A program made the position numbers and the translations under genes. Shown one piece after another: positions 20,307 through 31,604 of a stretch of DNA of 48,025 bases. Source of the DNA: Penium margaritaceum (Eukaryota > Streptophyta > Zygnematophyceae > Desmidiales > Peniaceae); NCBI GenBank assembly GCA_023375785.1, contig SZWC01009424.1, positions 1 to 48,025 on the forward strand, given 5' to 3'. Each line of letters opens with the position of its first letter. Positions within the stretch are counted from its first letter, which is position 1. Below the pieces are notes generated by a model, which saw only the letters and a program-made list of their open reading frames with translations, did no database searches and was not told the DNA's origin.

Positions 20307-21950
20307 GGTAACACACAATTACCCATGCTTTCTGGACACTTACGTGTCCGGATGGGTTTGGGTTTTTTTTCATTTTTTTTTTCTATGCAGGGGCACACGG
20401 TAGCGGACCCCTGCGTTTACACTGCAATGTAATGCGTTTGGATTTGATGCGCCACGACGTCCGGAAATTTGGGATAATCTATTTTACACAAAACTCTGTT
20501 CCAAGGGGTGTGTGAAACCCACAAATACCTTGACCACAAACATCCACCCTCGATGGTAGGTTCGGCCAACATTCAAAACTGTGTAGTTGAGAAGTTTGTA
20601 AACTGATCAACCTACAGTGGAAAGGAGTAGACACTCCTCTGAACCCGGGCTTTCTGGACAGAAGGGGCAACACACAGAAAGATGTGCCACTTTGATTTCA
20701 CATTCCACTTTGCATGTTTCCGGGGGTTTGAGGAGGGAACAATCAATCACTTCTGTTCCCTTTCAGCTGGATAATGTTTTGATTTTAAGGAAACAGAGGA
20801 TGTGTAGATTTATTTCTTCCTAATAGTTTCAAAGGTTCAAGGGACTGAGGACAGTGTTGAGGCCTCTGGGGTTGCAGGAGTTCTTTAGGCTGATTATGCA
20901 ACATCTTTCTCTGACTTCATGGAAGACTGCTTCAAAGAGGAGGTGCCACCAGTGGAAGAGCAAGCACATGTCTTGCAACAACGTGCAAATTGCTGCACTG
21001 GAACAGTGGGTATGAGCCCTGAAAATGGGTCAATGTTCAGGGTGTACCCATTTAGTTGTGGGAGACCACACGTGAAGGACTGATGTTGAGAGTGTGTGCA
21101 TGAAAATCTTACCCAGGAAACATGCAAACAAGAAAGTTCATGTTCTATCTCATTTCTGGCCATACTTTGATATGTCAGAAATAGAAAGAGAGCACATGTA
21201 TCAGGGAGAGAATTGTTCCAAGCAAGGAACAAAGATAATGGTGTTGATTTTAATAAGCTGCTAGAAAGAGTACACCATCTTAAGTCAAAACAGCCTTTAC
21301 TTTTTGCACGCTGTGTGGTTGAAGATGCTTTTGATTGTTGTAGAATGGATCTGCCAAATTTGGAAATTACAAGGTGCGCAGGAACAAGGGGTGAGGCTGT
21401 GGTGTGGTATTGGGTTTAACTCATGCCTCAAACATGTCAACCCTTTCCCAAAACAACAGACCATCACACATCTCACACACACCAAGACCCGGGACCACCA
21501 TACCCCATCCCCAATGGCATCTACAAATGTCACTTGACAAGAAATGATTCCAAAATATTCCTCCCATTCAGCAGAAAACAAGCACGCAGAGTCCAAAGAA
21601 TGATTGCACTCTTCCATGCTACCACAAGCTCACTGGAACAAAAATGATGCAAAAATCCCCACAGAACCACCTTCCAGGGGCTATCACACACAAACAAACA
21701 CTTTTCTACGGGTGTTAAATTACCAAAGACACGTTTCATCAAGATTGAGTCACATTTTAGGACAGCCAACACATCAAAGGCTCCGATTCCCTCAGTAGCC
21801 TCATCAAAACCTGAATACAGGCTACCCTTATCCATGCCCTATGCCACTAGTTCTTTCCCAGAAGTACATAAATCCTGAAGGTGTTCCACATTGTCCATCT
21901 ATGATAAGAAGGCCTCTTCACATCCACACACAATGCAATCTGCTTCCAAC
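20307..21950. other. No recognisable gene
   Basis: Short frames here have no family resemblance. Homopolymer T runs occur near 20366-20385. The stretch is probably old, unrecognised transposon sequence. Confidence 0.5.
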
Positions 21951-21987
21951 AACTGCTACAGCTCCCCACCCTCCTCACAGAGCTCCA

Positions 21988-21991
21988 CACA

Positions 21992-22078
<87 letters not shown>
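21988..22078 (+). repeat. CA dinucleotide microsatellite
   Basis: About 44 CA units, with a few interrupted units (CACATACACA) at the left side. Frames through it only encode poly(Thr-His) or poly(Val-Cys). Confidence 0.97.
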
Positions 22079-22588
22079 CCCCATAACTCACCCTCCCAAC
22101 ATCCACTGCAGAGATAACTTGAGAAATTGAAGTCCTATCAAGAAAGAAGTGTCCAGATCTGGACAGTTTTCTTTAACTTTTCTATGAAAAATCTCCCAGA
22201 ACACACACCAGCCATGCTATCCTCCTTCTCCACAAATCTACATAACCTAGACATATATGACCAGTGACTTCATGCCTAAAGCTGCGGATCAGAAAGTGTC
22301 TTGGGAAGTGAACATATCAATAAACATGGACTTATAAGAAAAACTAGTACATAGTGCATATAATCGATGATGAAGAACACCTTGTGTAAGGAATGTACAT
22401 CTGGGCTCTAGTGACATGAATTGATGCCGATGATGTCTAAAAAGAATTTGCATAAAGGAATACAATTTTTGATACACTAATTTATGAGTACATGAATTTA
22501 GCATGATTAACCATAACTCAACCTAGAACAGTTACATCAGTGCACAAAATCAGTCACATGCCTTGTTCCTGCAAAAGGAAAACACAAT

Positions 22589-22745
22589 ATCATGAAAACA
22601 TACAGACGATTATCCCTCCTAAGCAAATACTATAAGATAATCATAGAAATACTTGCCAACAACTTTTGCAATAGCCTTCCACATATCATCAATCAGGAAC
22701 AAATAGGTTTACGATACAGGTGTAACATTAAAGATATTGATGGAT
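22589..22745 (+). pseudogene. LINE reverse transcriptase scrap
   Basis: The peptide YRRLSLLSKYYKIIIEILAN then NFCNSLPHIINQEQIGLRYR matches the non-LTR RT region normally written RPISLLxxxYKIxxKILAxR and LPxIIxxxQxGFxxxR. Only this ~50-residue window is recognisable. The catalytic FADD box is not nearby. A family-level call is reasonable, but no more can be said. Confidence 0.78.
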
Positions 22746-22789
22746 GTGAAGTGGGAGAAATCATGGAAAGGAAGGTTTTTTAATAGAAT

Positions 22790-23250
22790 CAATTTTATTC
22801 TCCAATGGTTTCTTAAAATGCAGAAGTCATGCATCCAGTGCACTTGAAGAAATTTACAGTATAAAACAAGGGATATGGCGAATGTTCTTGGCTGGAGAGA
22901 AAGAAAGTCGTAATGCTAGTCCCAAAGATATCCAGAGAAATTTCGGGAGAAACTAGTGCAGGAGTTTTCAATAATTACTGCAGATACAAGTGAAGGCTTA
23001 GGAAGTTGCTTTTCATGTGATGCTGACCATCGCTCATCTTCCTAGACAAGACGTATGCTCGAGGGATAGCTCTGATAGAGTGTATGTTTCTGTAACCGCA
23101 ACCAGAAGAGGCGTAAAAGGACCTTCTAGAAAGCGGTGATTATATTGTGAACAGTAAGATCAGGCATGTTTTTTCTCTGCAATCATCATTGAGTTTCCAT
23201 CTTTCTACTTCACAACGTGAAACTTCTCTTTCACAATATGTTTTTCCTGC
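22790..23250. other. No recognisable gene
   Basis: No coding similarity on either strand. It may be remaining LINE 3' sequence or the unrecognised start of Copia-3. Confidence 0.45.
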
Positions 23251-23635
23251 CTAGGTGGTCTTGGTGAACCTGATCACCTCCCTGGGGGATATCCCTACAA
23301 CCATCACGGCATCAGATCTATGAAAAGGTCTTCCGTCGTCATTGAGGTTTCCCTTGCACCCATATGTGTGAGTGGGCTGTTTGTGGGCCAACCAATTCCT
23401 CACCATCGTGAGATCAGCTACTGTGGTGGCGGGAATCCACATCGCCAAGTTCTATGGCAATATCTTTTTCAAGTGAAGCAATAAAATGATGATGTTACTG
23501 ATGTAAAGGAGCCTCTGGAGCCATGTGTTCAAGGAAAACCCAGCTGAATCTTCTTTCTATGATTATAAGACCCATAAACACTGTGAGGAACGTGATTGAG
23601 CCACCACTACCATCTACCTTTACTTCACATCTGGA

Positions 23636-24140
23636 AGAAAATCCTTGTTAAATGGACCCTCAACCTGAAGGAGGTTTGGAAGAAGCTCGGCTCTTGTTCT
23701 TAAGCCGATCCTCACACTAACGTACCTGCATTGTCTCTTTTATACATTGAACATGGACGAGCCCGGTTCTTGATCGACTACATCAACATGGTGCAATTAA
23801 TGATCCTTAAAACAGCCGTGTAATGATACTACACCTTCCTCTCTAGTCTTCCTGGTAGCTTTACTCCTCTTATTGTTGCCTTTGATCAGTGTAATTGCAA
23901 GCTAGTGATCAGTGATTTGAAGGAGATCCTACTGTTTGAGAAGGAGCGCTGCACAGAATGAATAGGCAAAGGTGGACTAGACACTGCTCTCATTTCCAAC
24001 TCTGTTCATGGAGGTGGTTCTGCATCAACTAGGGGCCGCAAAGGAGGGATGAAGGGAAAGTTCCATGAAAACAAGAAGCTGGGTTATTGGATGCACAAAT
24101 CTAGAAGAACAAAGTGGATCTTGAGAATGTAGTGGGAGTG
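23636..24140 (+). pseudogene. gag: Copia-3 gag fragment
   Basis: Read through stops, one frame gives KILVKWTLNLKEVWKKLGS, then ALSLLYIEHGRARFLIDYIN, then YYTFLSSLPGSFTPLIVAFD and LVISDLKEILLFEKER. The FLSSLPGSF segment corresponds to the LxSLPxSY hallmark of Copia gag, and the following helix ends in ExE/KR as usual. A degraded knuckle (KKLGYWMHKSRR) follows near 24075. Confidence 0.8.
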
Positions 24141-24562
24141 GGAAATGAGTCTAAATCTTCCACCAATACAACGGCTTGGGAGAGCGGATGAAGGACCACC
24201 ATCTACTTCCTGCACATTTCCAGATTCATTGACTTTTTCTTGCATATTGACAAGAGGGAAATGTGAAATAGAGGAAAATCATTACGCACCACCAGGATTG
24301 GTTCTTAATCTATACCAGAATTGAATCATGTCGGGTGAAATAGATGACAATCATGTACAGTTTGCCGTTGGGGAGGGCGGGTTAAATTTTTGCTTTTCTT
24401 TAGGAGACAATTGTGGGTAAAGGTCCTGCCTCATGTTCCATAGCTGGAAGCTATGCTGTTTTTTTATTCATCTCCCATGGCATGCAGGTTCACGTTGAGA
24501 ATGGTAGCTGAACCATTTCTACCAGTGCAGGCTGTATCCTTGCAAAAGCAAACAAGGAGGAC

Positions 24563-24830
24563 TTGTTCTACCATCTCTGTGGGGCTGCAGGGAATGACGC
24601 CAATCTAACACTGGTTGCAAAGTCAGGAAAACACAACATCCAACTGTGGCCATGCTGGATTTTTCACCTCCACTTCGGCCCAATCATCTCCATAAAACAA
24701 ATGGTTCACGGCCTGGAGCTCAAGGGGGTGAAGTTGCCTGGTGCATTCACCTGTGAAAACAGTGTTGAAGGCAAGCAAACCCATAATCCATAAACAGGGA
24801 GAGAGAAAGAGGTGGCTGAACTTAAATCGG
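24563..24830 (+). pseudogene. pol: Copia-3 pre-integrase region
   Basis: The peptide IQLWPCWIFHLHFGPIISIK then QMVHGLELKG and CENSVEGKQTHNP aligns with the Copia pattern LWHxRLGHLxxxxLxxLxxxxMVxGL and CxxCxxGKQxxxPF. The first His and Arg of LWHRR have changed (LWPCW), His of GHL is FHL, and one Cys of the last pair is lost. Confidence 0.82.
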
Positions 24831-25099
24831 GAAGGAATTAAGATAAAGAGAAGATGTGGATGTCCTTTTTTCTTGTGGATGCCCTTTTTGGAAAGGATTA
24901 GTGCGTTGAAAACATCAACCTATTGATGGTTTCCACAGAGAGTGAGAGATCCAGGCAAGGACTTTTTCAGCATGCTACAGAATGGGGAGCCCCCATCAAC
25001 GTTTTGGGTGGAATCAGACACCATTAAAATGTACCTCAAAACCAAAGCCCCACATTTCTCGTAGCATAGATGAAACGGGAGAAAAGATGGAGAGGGTAA

Positions 25100-25290
25100 G
25101 CCAACAGCAACACACCTTAATGTCTTTGAGTTTTGGTGGATTTGTCCACGTGTCCATTGGAAGCCAACACAAGGTCAAAGCAAAGTCAATGAAGGCAGCC
25201 TTCCTTGGGTAGGACATATAGGAATACCACCTCGACAACCTCACCGTGCGTATGATCATTTGAAGCTAGAACTTAGTACTTCAGGATGAA
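25100..25290 (+). pseudogene. pol: Copia-3 integrase C-terminal scrap
   Basis: HLNVFEF in one frame and FVHVSIGSQHKVKAKSMKAA then FLG in the next match the Copia integrase tail (HLRVFGCxAYVHxPxxxRxKLxxKxxxCIFLGY). A frameshift occurs near 25130. Confidence 0.72.
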
Positions 25291-25714
25291 TTCAAGGGCT
25301 GAACCTGGAGCCATACGTCTGCTTTCCTAATTACTCCTGCCCTTTTATCCGTGAAGGGAGAAGAGCCAACAGAAAAAGAGGACGATGCGGTTGATGGCAG
25401 TGAATGCAACAAATACAAGCAGGGGAAGGAGTTTGAGAAGTAGACGGACCAAATCATGAAAGCAGATAGGGGGGAGAAGCAAAGAGATACACATCCACTG
25501 CCATGAAGGTCTGCATGCATCAACAAGGGTTCCAAGGATAGCATGGAACTGCTGCGGTAGTATGAGAGGCTTGTAAGGAAGAAATTACAGCAGGGGGATT
25601 TACTGAATCTCTAAAGAACAACACCACCATGAGAGTTATCTAAAGATAAAGCTCATCTTCCTAAGCATCACCATTGACACAGCTACCTTTGATCAAGAAA
25701 CGAGCATAGAGAGT

Positions 25715-26140
25715 ATGGCAGATTGGCATGTCGCAGAAGATACAGTGTATGGTGCTCTTATAATGAACGGCACCTTGTTCCTTGAGGAGTCCCACATGGC
25801 TGTCATTGGGTGTAGGTGGTTATACAAGTGGAAGTACGGTGCCGATGGGAAGGTCTCAAGTACAGAGCATGGCCAGTTGCAGACCAAAATACACAACTAG
25901 CACGTGGATAGCAAAGAGGAATTTGCACATGTGAGCTTCTAAATGGTGACCTTGAGGAGGATGTGCAAGTGGATGGGCAGCTTGCAATCAAATGTTTTGA
26001 GACTGGTGAAGCTAACCATGCACTCCAAGTACATGCAAGAGGCAAGAAAGATCATCATATTGCTCTATGTGGATGATCTTCTATTTGCCTCTGGCTCCAA
26101 GTATTTCTTGATTTATTTGAAGTATTCTTTTGCTGCATGA
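25715..26140 (+). pseudogene. pol: Copia-3 RT fragment
   Basis: MADWHVAEDTVYGALIMNGT through VIGCRWLYKWKYGADGKVSS is the RT N-terminus. After a stop and shift, IILLYVDDLLFASGSKYFL contains an intact YVDD. The palm motif A region between them has been lost. Only about a quarter of RT is left. Confidence 0.88.
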
Positions 26141-26199
26141 AAAGCATTTCCCGGCGCTTAAACAAGGCACATGGCTACGCCACTGGAAGAGGAGGTATG

Positions 26200-27310
26200 A
26201 TTAATCATGCCACTTTTATACACCACATAATCCATGTTCACTATACTTGCAATATCCTTACTTCCTTGAAGTTTACTTGTGTGCATCTAATTGTTAGAAC
26301 ACTAGTTACTCAGTGAAAAAATTACACATAAACGTTAAGAAAAATTTCGTTAGATTCTGTTAAACGTTCCTGAAAGTTTTCACATAAAATTATTGCAGAC
26401 ATTCAGTAGTTTTCAGCTGGACTAAGTTTGTCTTAAAAAATATTGGTGTGAATGTCTGTTTGTCATAGCCAGTGTCTCATAAGTTACGAATGGCCAAAGA
26501 TCACCTCTCTCCAAACAACAGGTCATCTTATAATTTCCCTTGATGTTTGACAGGAGATGCACATGTTATTCACCCAACCCCTTCTAAGTTGATGGTGCCC
26601 CCCCCCCCCCCAGGAGTGTATCTGGGGACTACATCGGGGAGTGTATCATGGGGACGCAGAAATTTGTACACTGATGTATTTTTGTGCGACTGATCTCTCC
26701 CACACCCCTGTTGAAATGGTATGCACCTTGTCCACTGCCTAGCTGGCTAGCTACACATACAGACAACGCATGCACTGCTCTATGGAGAACGTCCCCTTGG
26801 TCTGTTCTGAGATGGGCGAGACAGGATGAGGCTACATAACCAGGAAGCATGTCATCAATCACGTGACGGTCAAAGTCACGTGGGTGTTGTTTGTTTTTTC
26901 CTGTTCGGTGTTACCGTATCAGGTTTCTCTGTTCGATGCGACTGGAAAGTCCTGTTTGGTGAACGAAACAAGACATTTTCTGGTGATGAAATAGGAATTT
27001 CTGTTCTATTGGATGAACTAGGAACAGCTAAACCATGGACAAAAGAGGAGTTTTCCATTGACGGAAATGGGTTTCTCTGTTTCGTCATACCAAATAGACA
27101 TTTACTTTCCGTTTCGATCAACCGAACTAGACAAACCTCTTTCGTTTTTCTATCTATTGCCATGTGGCAGCCTCTCAAAAGCTTACGTCGACTGCCACAT
27201 CAGCCAAATTTCTTGAGCTTTACAACCGCAGATGATTCCATTGTTTTACCTGCGCAAAACTACAAAGCAAACCGCCGGTTGAACACTAAGTTACATGTTT
27301 GTCCTGGTTC
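26200..27310. other. No recognisable gene; one 187-codon frame of unknown meaning
   Basis: A run of 14 C occurs at 26598-26611. An open frame at 26826-27389 (plus) has no recognised domain and runs through the hairpin at 27311-27379, so I do not call it a gene. It starts near an inverted CACGTGAC...GTCACGTG pair (26860-26882). The stretch could be an unlabelled short transposon. Confidence 0.45.
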
Positions 27311-27379
27311 CAATCGTGGACCTCCACCATTGGCTCCTCTCGCCGGGCGCGAGGAGCCAATGGGGGAGGTTCACGATTG
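27311..27379. repeat. Near-perfect inverted repeat, 29-bp arms and 11-bp loop
   Basis: Arms 27311-27339 and 27351-27379 are reverse complements with two mismatches (one would be a G-U pair in RNA). The loop is TCGCCGGGCGC. As RNA this would be one long stem, the shape of a young microRNA or siRNA hairpin or a small foldback element. No second copy was noticed in the window. Confidence 0.93.
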
Positions 27380-27467
27380 TGAACAGTAGAATACTCTCGA
27401 TGGGCCAGGAATGCACTGCCCATAATGGGTATGTACCTTGTGCATCATCTCAGGAACCATACCTTTG

Positions 27468-27535
27468 TGGCCTAGTTGAATAGGTCCCAATCGAGAGGTT
27501 GCGGTATCATATCGCGCAATGGGCGCAATTTTCTT
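27468..27535 (+). other. tRNA-like head upstream of the Copia-4 left repeat (decayed)
   Basis: TGGCCTAGTTG at 27468-27478 matches the Pol III A-box consensus. A decayed B-box-like GGTATCATATCG follows at about 27503. It aligns to the better preserved 32491-32566 segment through a shared TTGAATAGG and CGAGAGGT(T/C)GC. The 407-bp repeat starts directly after. Confidence 0.45.
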
Positions 27536-27942
27536 TGTGGCCCAAAGTGGGACAGGAAGCTTCTAGGAAGCTTACTAGAGCCTGCCTTGAGGATGACACT
27601 TGGCGGTCTAAGGACGCGCCAAGTAGGACTGTAGGTTGAGGTTGGCTCCCGTGGAGCCACTACAAGCGGAGGCTTTAGCAAAAGCTTTGCGAGTATAAAA
27701 GCCTGTACCTTGCATGCATCCATTTACACCTCTTGCCTTTGAGACTCCTCACAGAGTGTCCAACCAAAGGTATACACTAAAGACCAACATGCGGACTTCG
27801 TGAGGTTGCAAACTAAATGAACCTAAAGTGTGGATCCCTCGTTCGAGGGTTATATACTATCTTGGTTGTAATACCAAGAGCGGTTGGCGGCCACCCATGT
27901 CAGGACCCGTTTTCTAGACCGTTGCTATCTAGCGCATCGACA
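27536..27942 (+). repeat. Copia-4 left 407-bp repeat (5' LTR)
   Basis: It starts TGTGGCCC and ends ATCGACA, so the TG...CA ends fit an LTR. It is a direct repeat of 32567-32973 of identical length, containing TATAAAAG near the middle. Confidence 0.85.
27694..27701 (+). promoter_or_regulatory. TATA box in the Copia-4 left repeat
   Basis: TATAAAAG lies in a position suited to a Pol II promoter. It is kept unchanged in the right repeat at 32725-32732, although the bases just before it differ. Confidence 0.75.
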
Positions 27943-28375
27943 AAGGGTTATGGGCCTACACTTCTGGTTCTAAGGCACGCTTCCAAGACCGACTAGCGCG
28001 TGGTCTTGCAGGGTGCACAGGTACAATAGGTACACGAAGATCGGACGGTTCCAATCTGCTCCATCAGCTCCATCGGCTTCTCTAGGTAGGGTGCACGCAC
28101 GTGGCGGAATAGGGGACAAGGAACAGCTCTGTCCATGCTGGAAAAGACCCTTGAGCCCCAACGGGATTGAGCTCTACCCCTCTTTAGAAGGCGGTACGAC
28201 CCCGAGTCTGTTCTCTCACGACGGTACCATCGTCTTAGGCGATCATTGGCAGGAAGGGTATGCAACGGAATTAATTGCACCTTTGACAATGGTCGCAGTC
28301 AGCAGCCTCATCAGTCTCATCGGCCCCACCAAAGCAGAGTAGCACCGAAGCAGAGAAGACGAGCAACTGCTGGAA

Positions 28376-29221
28376 ATGGCGGATCCGACTCAAGCTCGCC
28401 TTGAGACGGGTATGTCCAAATTCACGGGGACAGGTTTTCCCTTGTGGAAATGGCAGTTTGAGATTGTCATGAACGTGCGTGGCTACCTCGACATCCTAAA
28501 AGGGACCGAGACAGCACCCATCGATGCGACGGTGACGACGCATGCGGCTGACCTTGCAGCATGGACGATGAAGAACAACATGGCCCTGGCCATGCTTGTG
28601 AAGTCCATCAACGAGACTCAACACTCCCACATCACATGACGCACGTTGGCTGCCGAGGCCTACGCAAAACTCTCATGCGTGCATCAATCGAATGCCCTAG
28701 CAAACCGACTCTACATCTTCCAATGGTTGATGTCGATGAGGGTGAGCGAAGGAGAATTGATACCCGCATTTTTGCAGTCGTTCGACAACGTGCTGCAAGA
28801 GGTCCAGAAAATGGAATGGAATCACGACTCCAACATGCATGCCATGATTCTTCTAATGGCGCTTCCGGAAAGCTGGGGGTCCTTGATCACCGTATTTGGC
28901 GGTTGGAAGGAGGTGGATCTGACGTATAAGGCTATCGCCGAACACGTCCGCAACGAGTCCATGCGACACAGTGGCAGTGAGGCAAGTATTTCAGCCTTTG
29001 CCTCTCACTTTGGTGGACAAGGTGCAAGCTCTCTCTCCAGTCAAGGCAACAGCGGAAGTGGTGGTGGTGGAGAGGAAGGCAATGGTAGCGGGAAGAGTTC
29101 CAAGAAGCTGGGCAACTGTCAGAACTGTGGCAAGGTTGGGCACTGGGTTAGGGACTGCCGTAGTCCTGAGAAAGAAGGCGGGAAAAAAGGTGGGAAAGAG
29201 AAGAGGAGCTCACCAACATGA
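28376..29221 (+). pseudogene. gag: Copia-4 gag
   Basis: Start at ATG 28376 (MADPTQARLETGMSKFTGTG), where plant Copia gag typically has a KFxGxNFxxWKxxxxxxL segment; here it reads KFTGTGFPLWKWQFEIVM. TGA at 28637-28639 (HIT, stop, RTLAAEAYAKL) is probably a CGA-to-TGA change, and the same frame resumes. The rest (ALPESWGSLITVF) is the LLxxLPxSW hallmark. The CCHC knuckle CQNCGKVGHWVRDC is complete at about 29118-29160. The frame ends at TGA 29219-29221, just where the protease opens in the next frame. Confidence 0.93.
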
Positions 29222-29667
29222 TGGCTACGGGGCTACCCATGAAGGGGGCAGCGACTCTTAGGCCCGGGGCATTCGCCCTTGACTCGGGCACCAACAACCA
29301 CTCATCAAAAGAGAAGAGTGGATTTGTCTCTATGGCCAAATCTGTCATGCGCATCAAGTGTGTGAATGGCAGCGTCGTCCAAGCCATGGGCAAAGGGGAC
29401 AAGGTGATCACGTTCAACGTGAAGGGTGCGGAGAAGGCGGTCAACCTTCAAAAGGTGGTGTACATTCCCTCCTTCGCAGCCAACTTGCTGTCCGTCTCAC
29501 AAATCACCTACAACAACATGACACTGGTGTTCACCAACAAGGAACTGGTGGCCCCGAAAAAACGAGGACATCCAGACTTTGTACACCAAAAACGACCTCA
29601 TGCTTCAAGTTCCAAGAGTCAATGGCCTCTACGTGCTTCAATCCAAATTCACAAAGGCGACGGATGA
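29218..29667 (+). pseudogene. pol: Copia-4 protease region
   Basis: It overlaps the end of gag by four bases in another frame. GAFALDSGTNNHSSKEKSGF carries the protease DSGT active site. VKGAEKAVNLQKVVYIPSF and AANLLSVSQITYNN are the usual following segments. A further shift near 29540-29580 moves the continuation (TKNDLMLQVPRVNGLYVLQS) to another frame. Confidence 0.9.
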
Positions 29668-29759
29668 GGGACTCGCATGTGCCACCAAGACAGTGGCACC
29701 AAAACCAAAGGATGCACCACCAACGAACGTTGCGACTGCCACATCAACCAACCAAGGAC

Positions 29760-30431
29760 ACTGATGCTGAGCTGTGGCATCGAAGATTTGGCCACATGGC
29801 CAACAGAATGCTGCAGAAGATGAAGGAGCAAGAGGTAGTCCGCGGAATGGAAGGGTGCACCATGAAGCATGGCGAATGATGTACATTGTGTGAACCATGC
29901 CTCCAAGTGAAGGCAAAGAAGAAGCCGTTTGAGAGAGGGGGTCAACGAGCAAAGCATGTTTTGGAACTGATACACAGCGACATGTGTGGACCCTTCCGCA
30001 CACCATCTATCGGAGGAAGCAAGTACTTCTTGACCTTCATTGACAACCACAGCCGCAAGTTGTGGATCTGCTTCCCTAAAACAAAGGGAGAGGTCAAGGA
30101 GAAGCTCCTCAAGTTCGTCGCCATGGTGGAGCGGCAAACGTCCACGAAAGTGAAGATGCTCCAAAGTGACAACGGGGGTGAGTACGAGGCATGCAAGCCT
30201 TGGCTCACGCATCATGGCTTCTGCCACAAGCAAACCACCCCTTACAACCCCCAAAGCAACGGCGTGGTCGAGAGGATGAACCAGACCCTTCTTGGCATGG
30301 TGCGAAGCATGCTCTTCGACGCCAAGCTCCCACTTCGCTTTTGGGTAGAAGCAGCAACAACGGTCTGCTACCTCTTGAACCTCACACCAGCAACCGCCTT
30401 GCGGAAGCGTGGAAAGGAGCAAGACAATTAG
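29760..30431 (+). pseudogene. pol: Copia-4 integrase
   Basis: DAELWHRRFGHMANRMLQKM then, after TGA at 29877-29879, CTLCEPCLQVKAKKKPF gives the complete HHCC zinc-binding set. The core has ELIHSDMCGPF, LTFIDNHSRKLWI and LQSDNGGEYEACKP, supplying Asp, Asp and Glu, then NPQSNGVVERMNQTLLGMVR. Only one stop interrupts it. The end (ALRKRGKEQDN) is a frameshift, since the integrase tail continues in the next segment. Confidence 0.94.
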
Positions 30432-30482
30432 CTGAAGACCCCACAGGAAGCATGGTCGGGAAAGAAACCCAACGCATCTCAT

Positions 30483-30977
30483 ATGAACCTGTTCAGGTCA
30501 ACAGCATGGGTGAAGATCCAGACAGGAGAAGGTGGAGGCAAGCTTGACGCACGTTGCAGAAAGTGCGTCATGGTTGGGTACAACATGTCACACAAAGCCT
30601 ATCGGCTTTGGGACCAGGTAGCAGGCAAGCTCGTGAGGAGCCGCGACGTCGTGTTTGACAAACGCACCCTTAGAGAGGGAGAGCTGCTGGACCCGATCCT
30701 CGCTCCCAAAGCGGGAGAGTGGATAGTGTTGCTTGAGTCCGGAGACCAAGCGCCCGACAACTGGCTCGCTTTGCCAGCAGGTGGTGGGAATGGGAGAGTA
30801 GCTGCGGAGGATGACACATCATCTGACATGGACACGGATAGCGAGCCGTCCAAGGCTTCCGAGTCTGACTTAGAGTCTGAAGACTCTTCTGACGACAACG
30901 ACGACGAAAAACCACCACTTCTGGAAGCACCAGCACCAAAGCAAGAAGCCGCACCAGCACCCCTGTGCAGTTTGTGA
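30483..30977 (+). pseudogene. pol: Copia-4 integrase tail and acidic linker
   Basis: RCRKCVMVGYNMSHKAYRLW followed by VRSRDVVFDKRTLREGE is the C-terminal region of Copia integrase. A strongly acidic Ser/Asp/Glu-rich linker comes next (SDMDTDSEPSKASESDLESE). The frame stops at 30975-30977 before RT, which continues in the same frame from about 30993. Confidence 0.9.
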
Positions 30978-30992
30978 CCAAAGAATGCACCT

Positions 30993-31604
30993 TTGTGGTA
31001 TGGGGACGATTGGACTGGCCTTAGCTGGTTGTGCATGGCTCAAGGAGAGCCATCCACAGTGGCGGAGACAATGAATGGCCCAGATGCAGCAAAGTGGAAG
31101 GAGGCAGTGGACAGCGGGCTCGCGTCCATTGCCGAGAATGACACGTGGGTGCTGGTGGATAGACCCGACAAGGCCCACGTGGTGGGATCCAAGTGGGTCC
31201 TCCGAGTGAAGAAGAAGCAAGACGGCAGAATCGACAAGTTCAAGGCAAGGGTATTGGCTAAGGGGTTCTATCAACGCCCGGGCTATGAGTACGATGAGAT
31301 GTTCGCGCCCGTCGTGACCTTTGCATCCATCCGCTCTCTCCTTGGCATTGCAGCCGCAAAGAACCTGGAGATGTACCAGATGGACGTCAAGACAACTTTT
31401 CTTTATGGGAAGCTTGACAAGGAAGTGCAGATGGAGGTGCCCGAAGGAGTCAAAGCTCCCAAGGGCAAGGTGTGCAAGTTGGTGAAAGCACTCTACGGGC
31501 TGAAACAGGCCCCAAAGATGTGGTGCAAAGAGATGGATGGTTTTATGACCGGTCTCTCCTTCGCGCATTGCCAGAATAAACCCAAGTATGTACGTGCGCG
31601 ATGA
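30993..31604 (+). pseudogene. pol: Copia-4 RT N-terminal part
   Basis: KWKEAVDSGLASIAENDTWV, then HVVGSKWVLRVKKKQDGRID, then FKARVLAKGFYQRPGYEYDE is the RT N-terminus. Motif A reads MYQMDVKTTFLYGKLDKEVQ with the catalytic Asp. LYGLKQAPKMWCKEMD follows. The last 20 codons are out of register: a frameshift just upstream of about 31574 puts the continuation (PSMYVRDDGSRLMLVALYVDD) in the next frame. Confidence 0.95.

Larger units (their letters stand above)
23636..26145 (+). mobile_element. Copia-3: heavily decayed Ty1/copia remnant
   Basis: Four scraps follow Ty1/copia order on the plus strand: gag (about 23636-24140), integrase N-terminal (24590-24830), integrase tail (about 25100-25290) and RT (25715-26140). 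No LTR, protease or RNase H was recognised. Numerous stops and shifts break every segment. Confidence 0.8.

Noticed and set aside
26826..27389. 187-codon open frame as a gene
   Set aside because: It runs through the 29-bp hairpin, shows no domain and has no clear composition change; chance opening is more likely.
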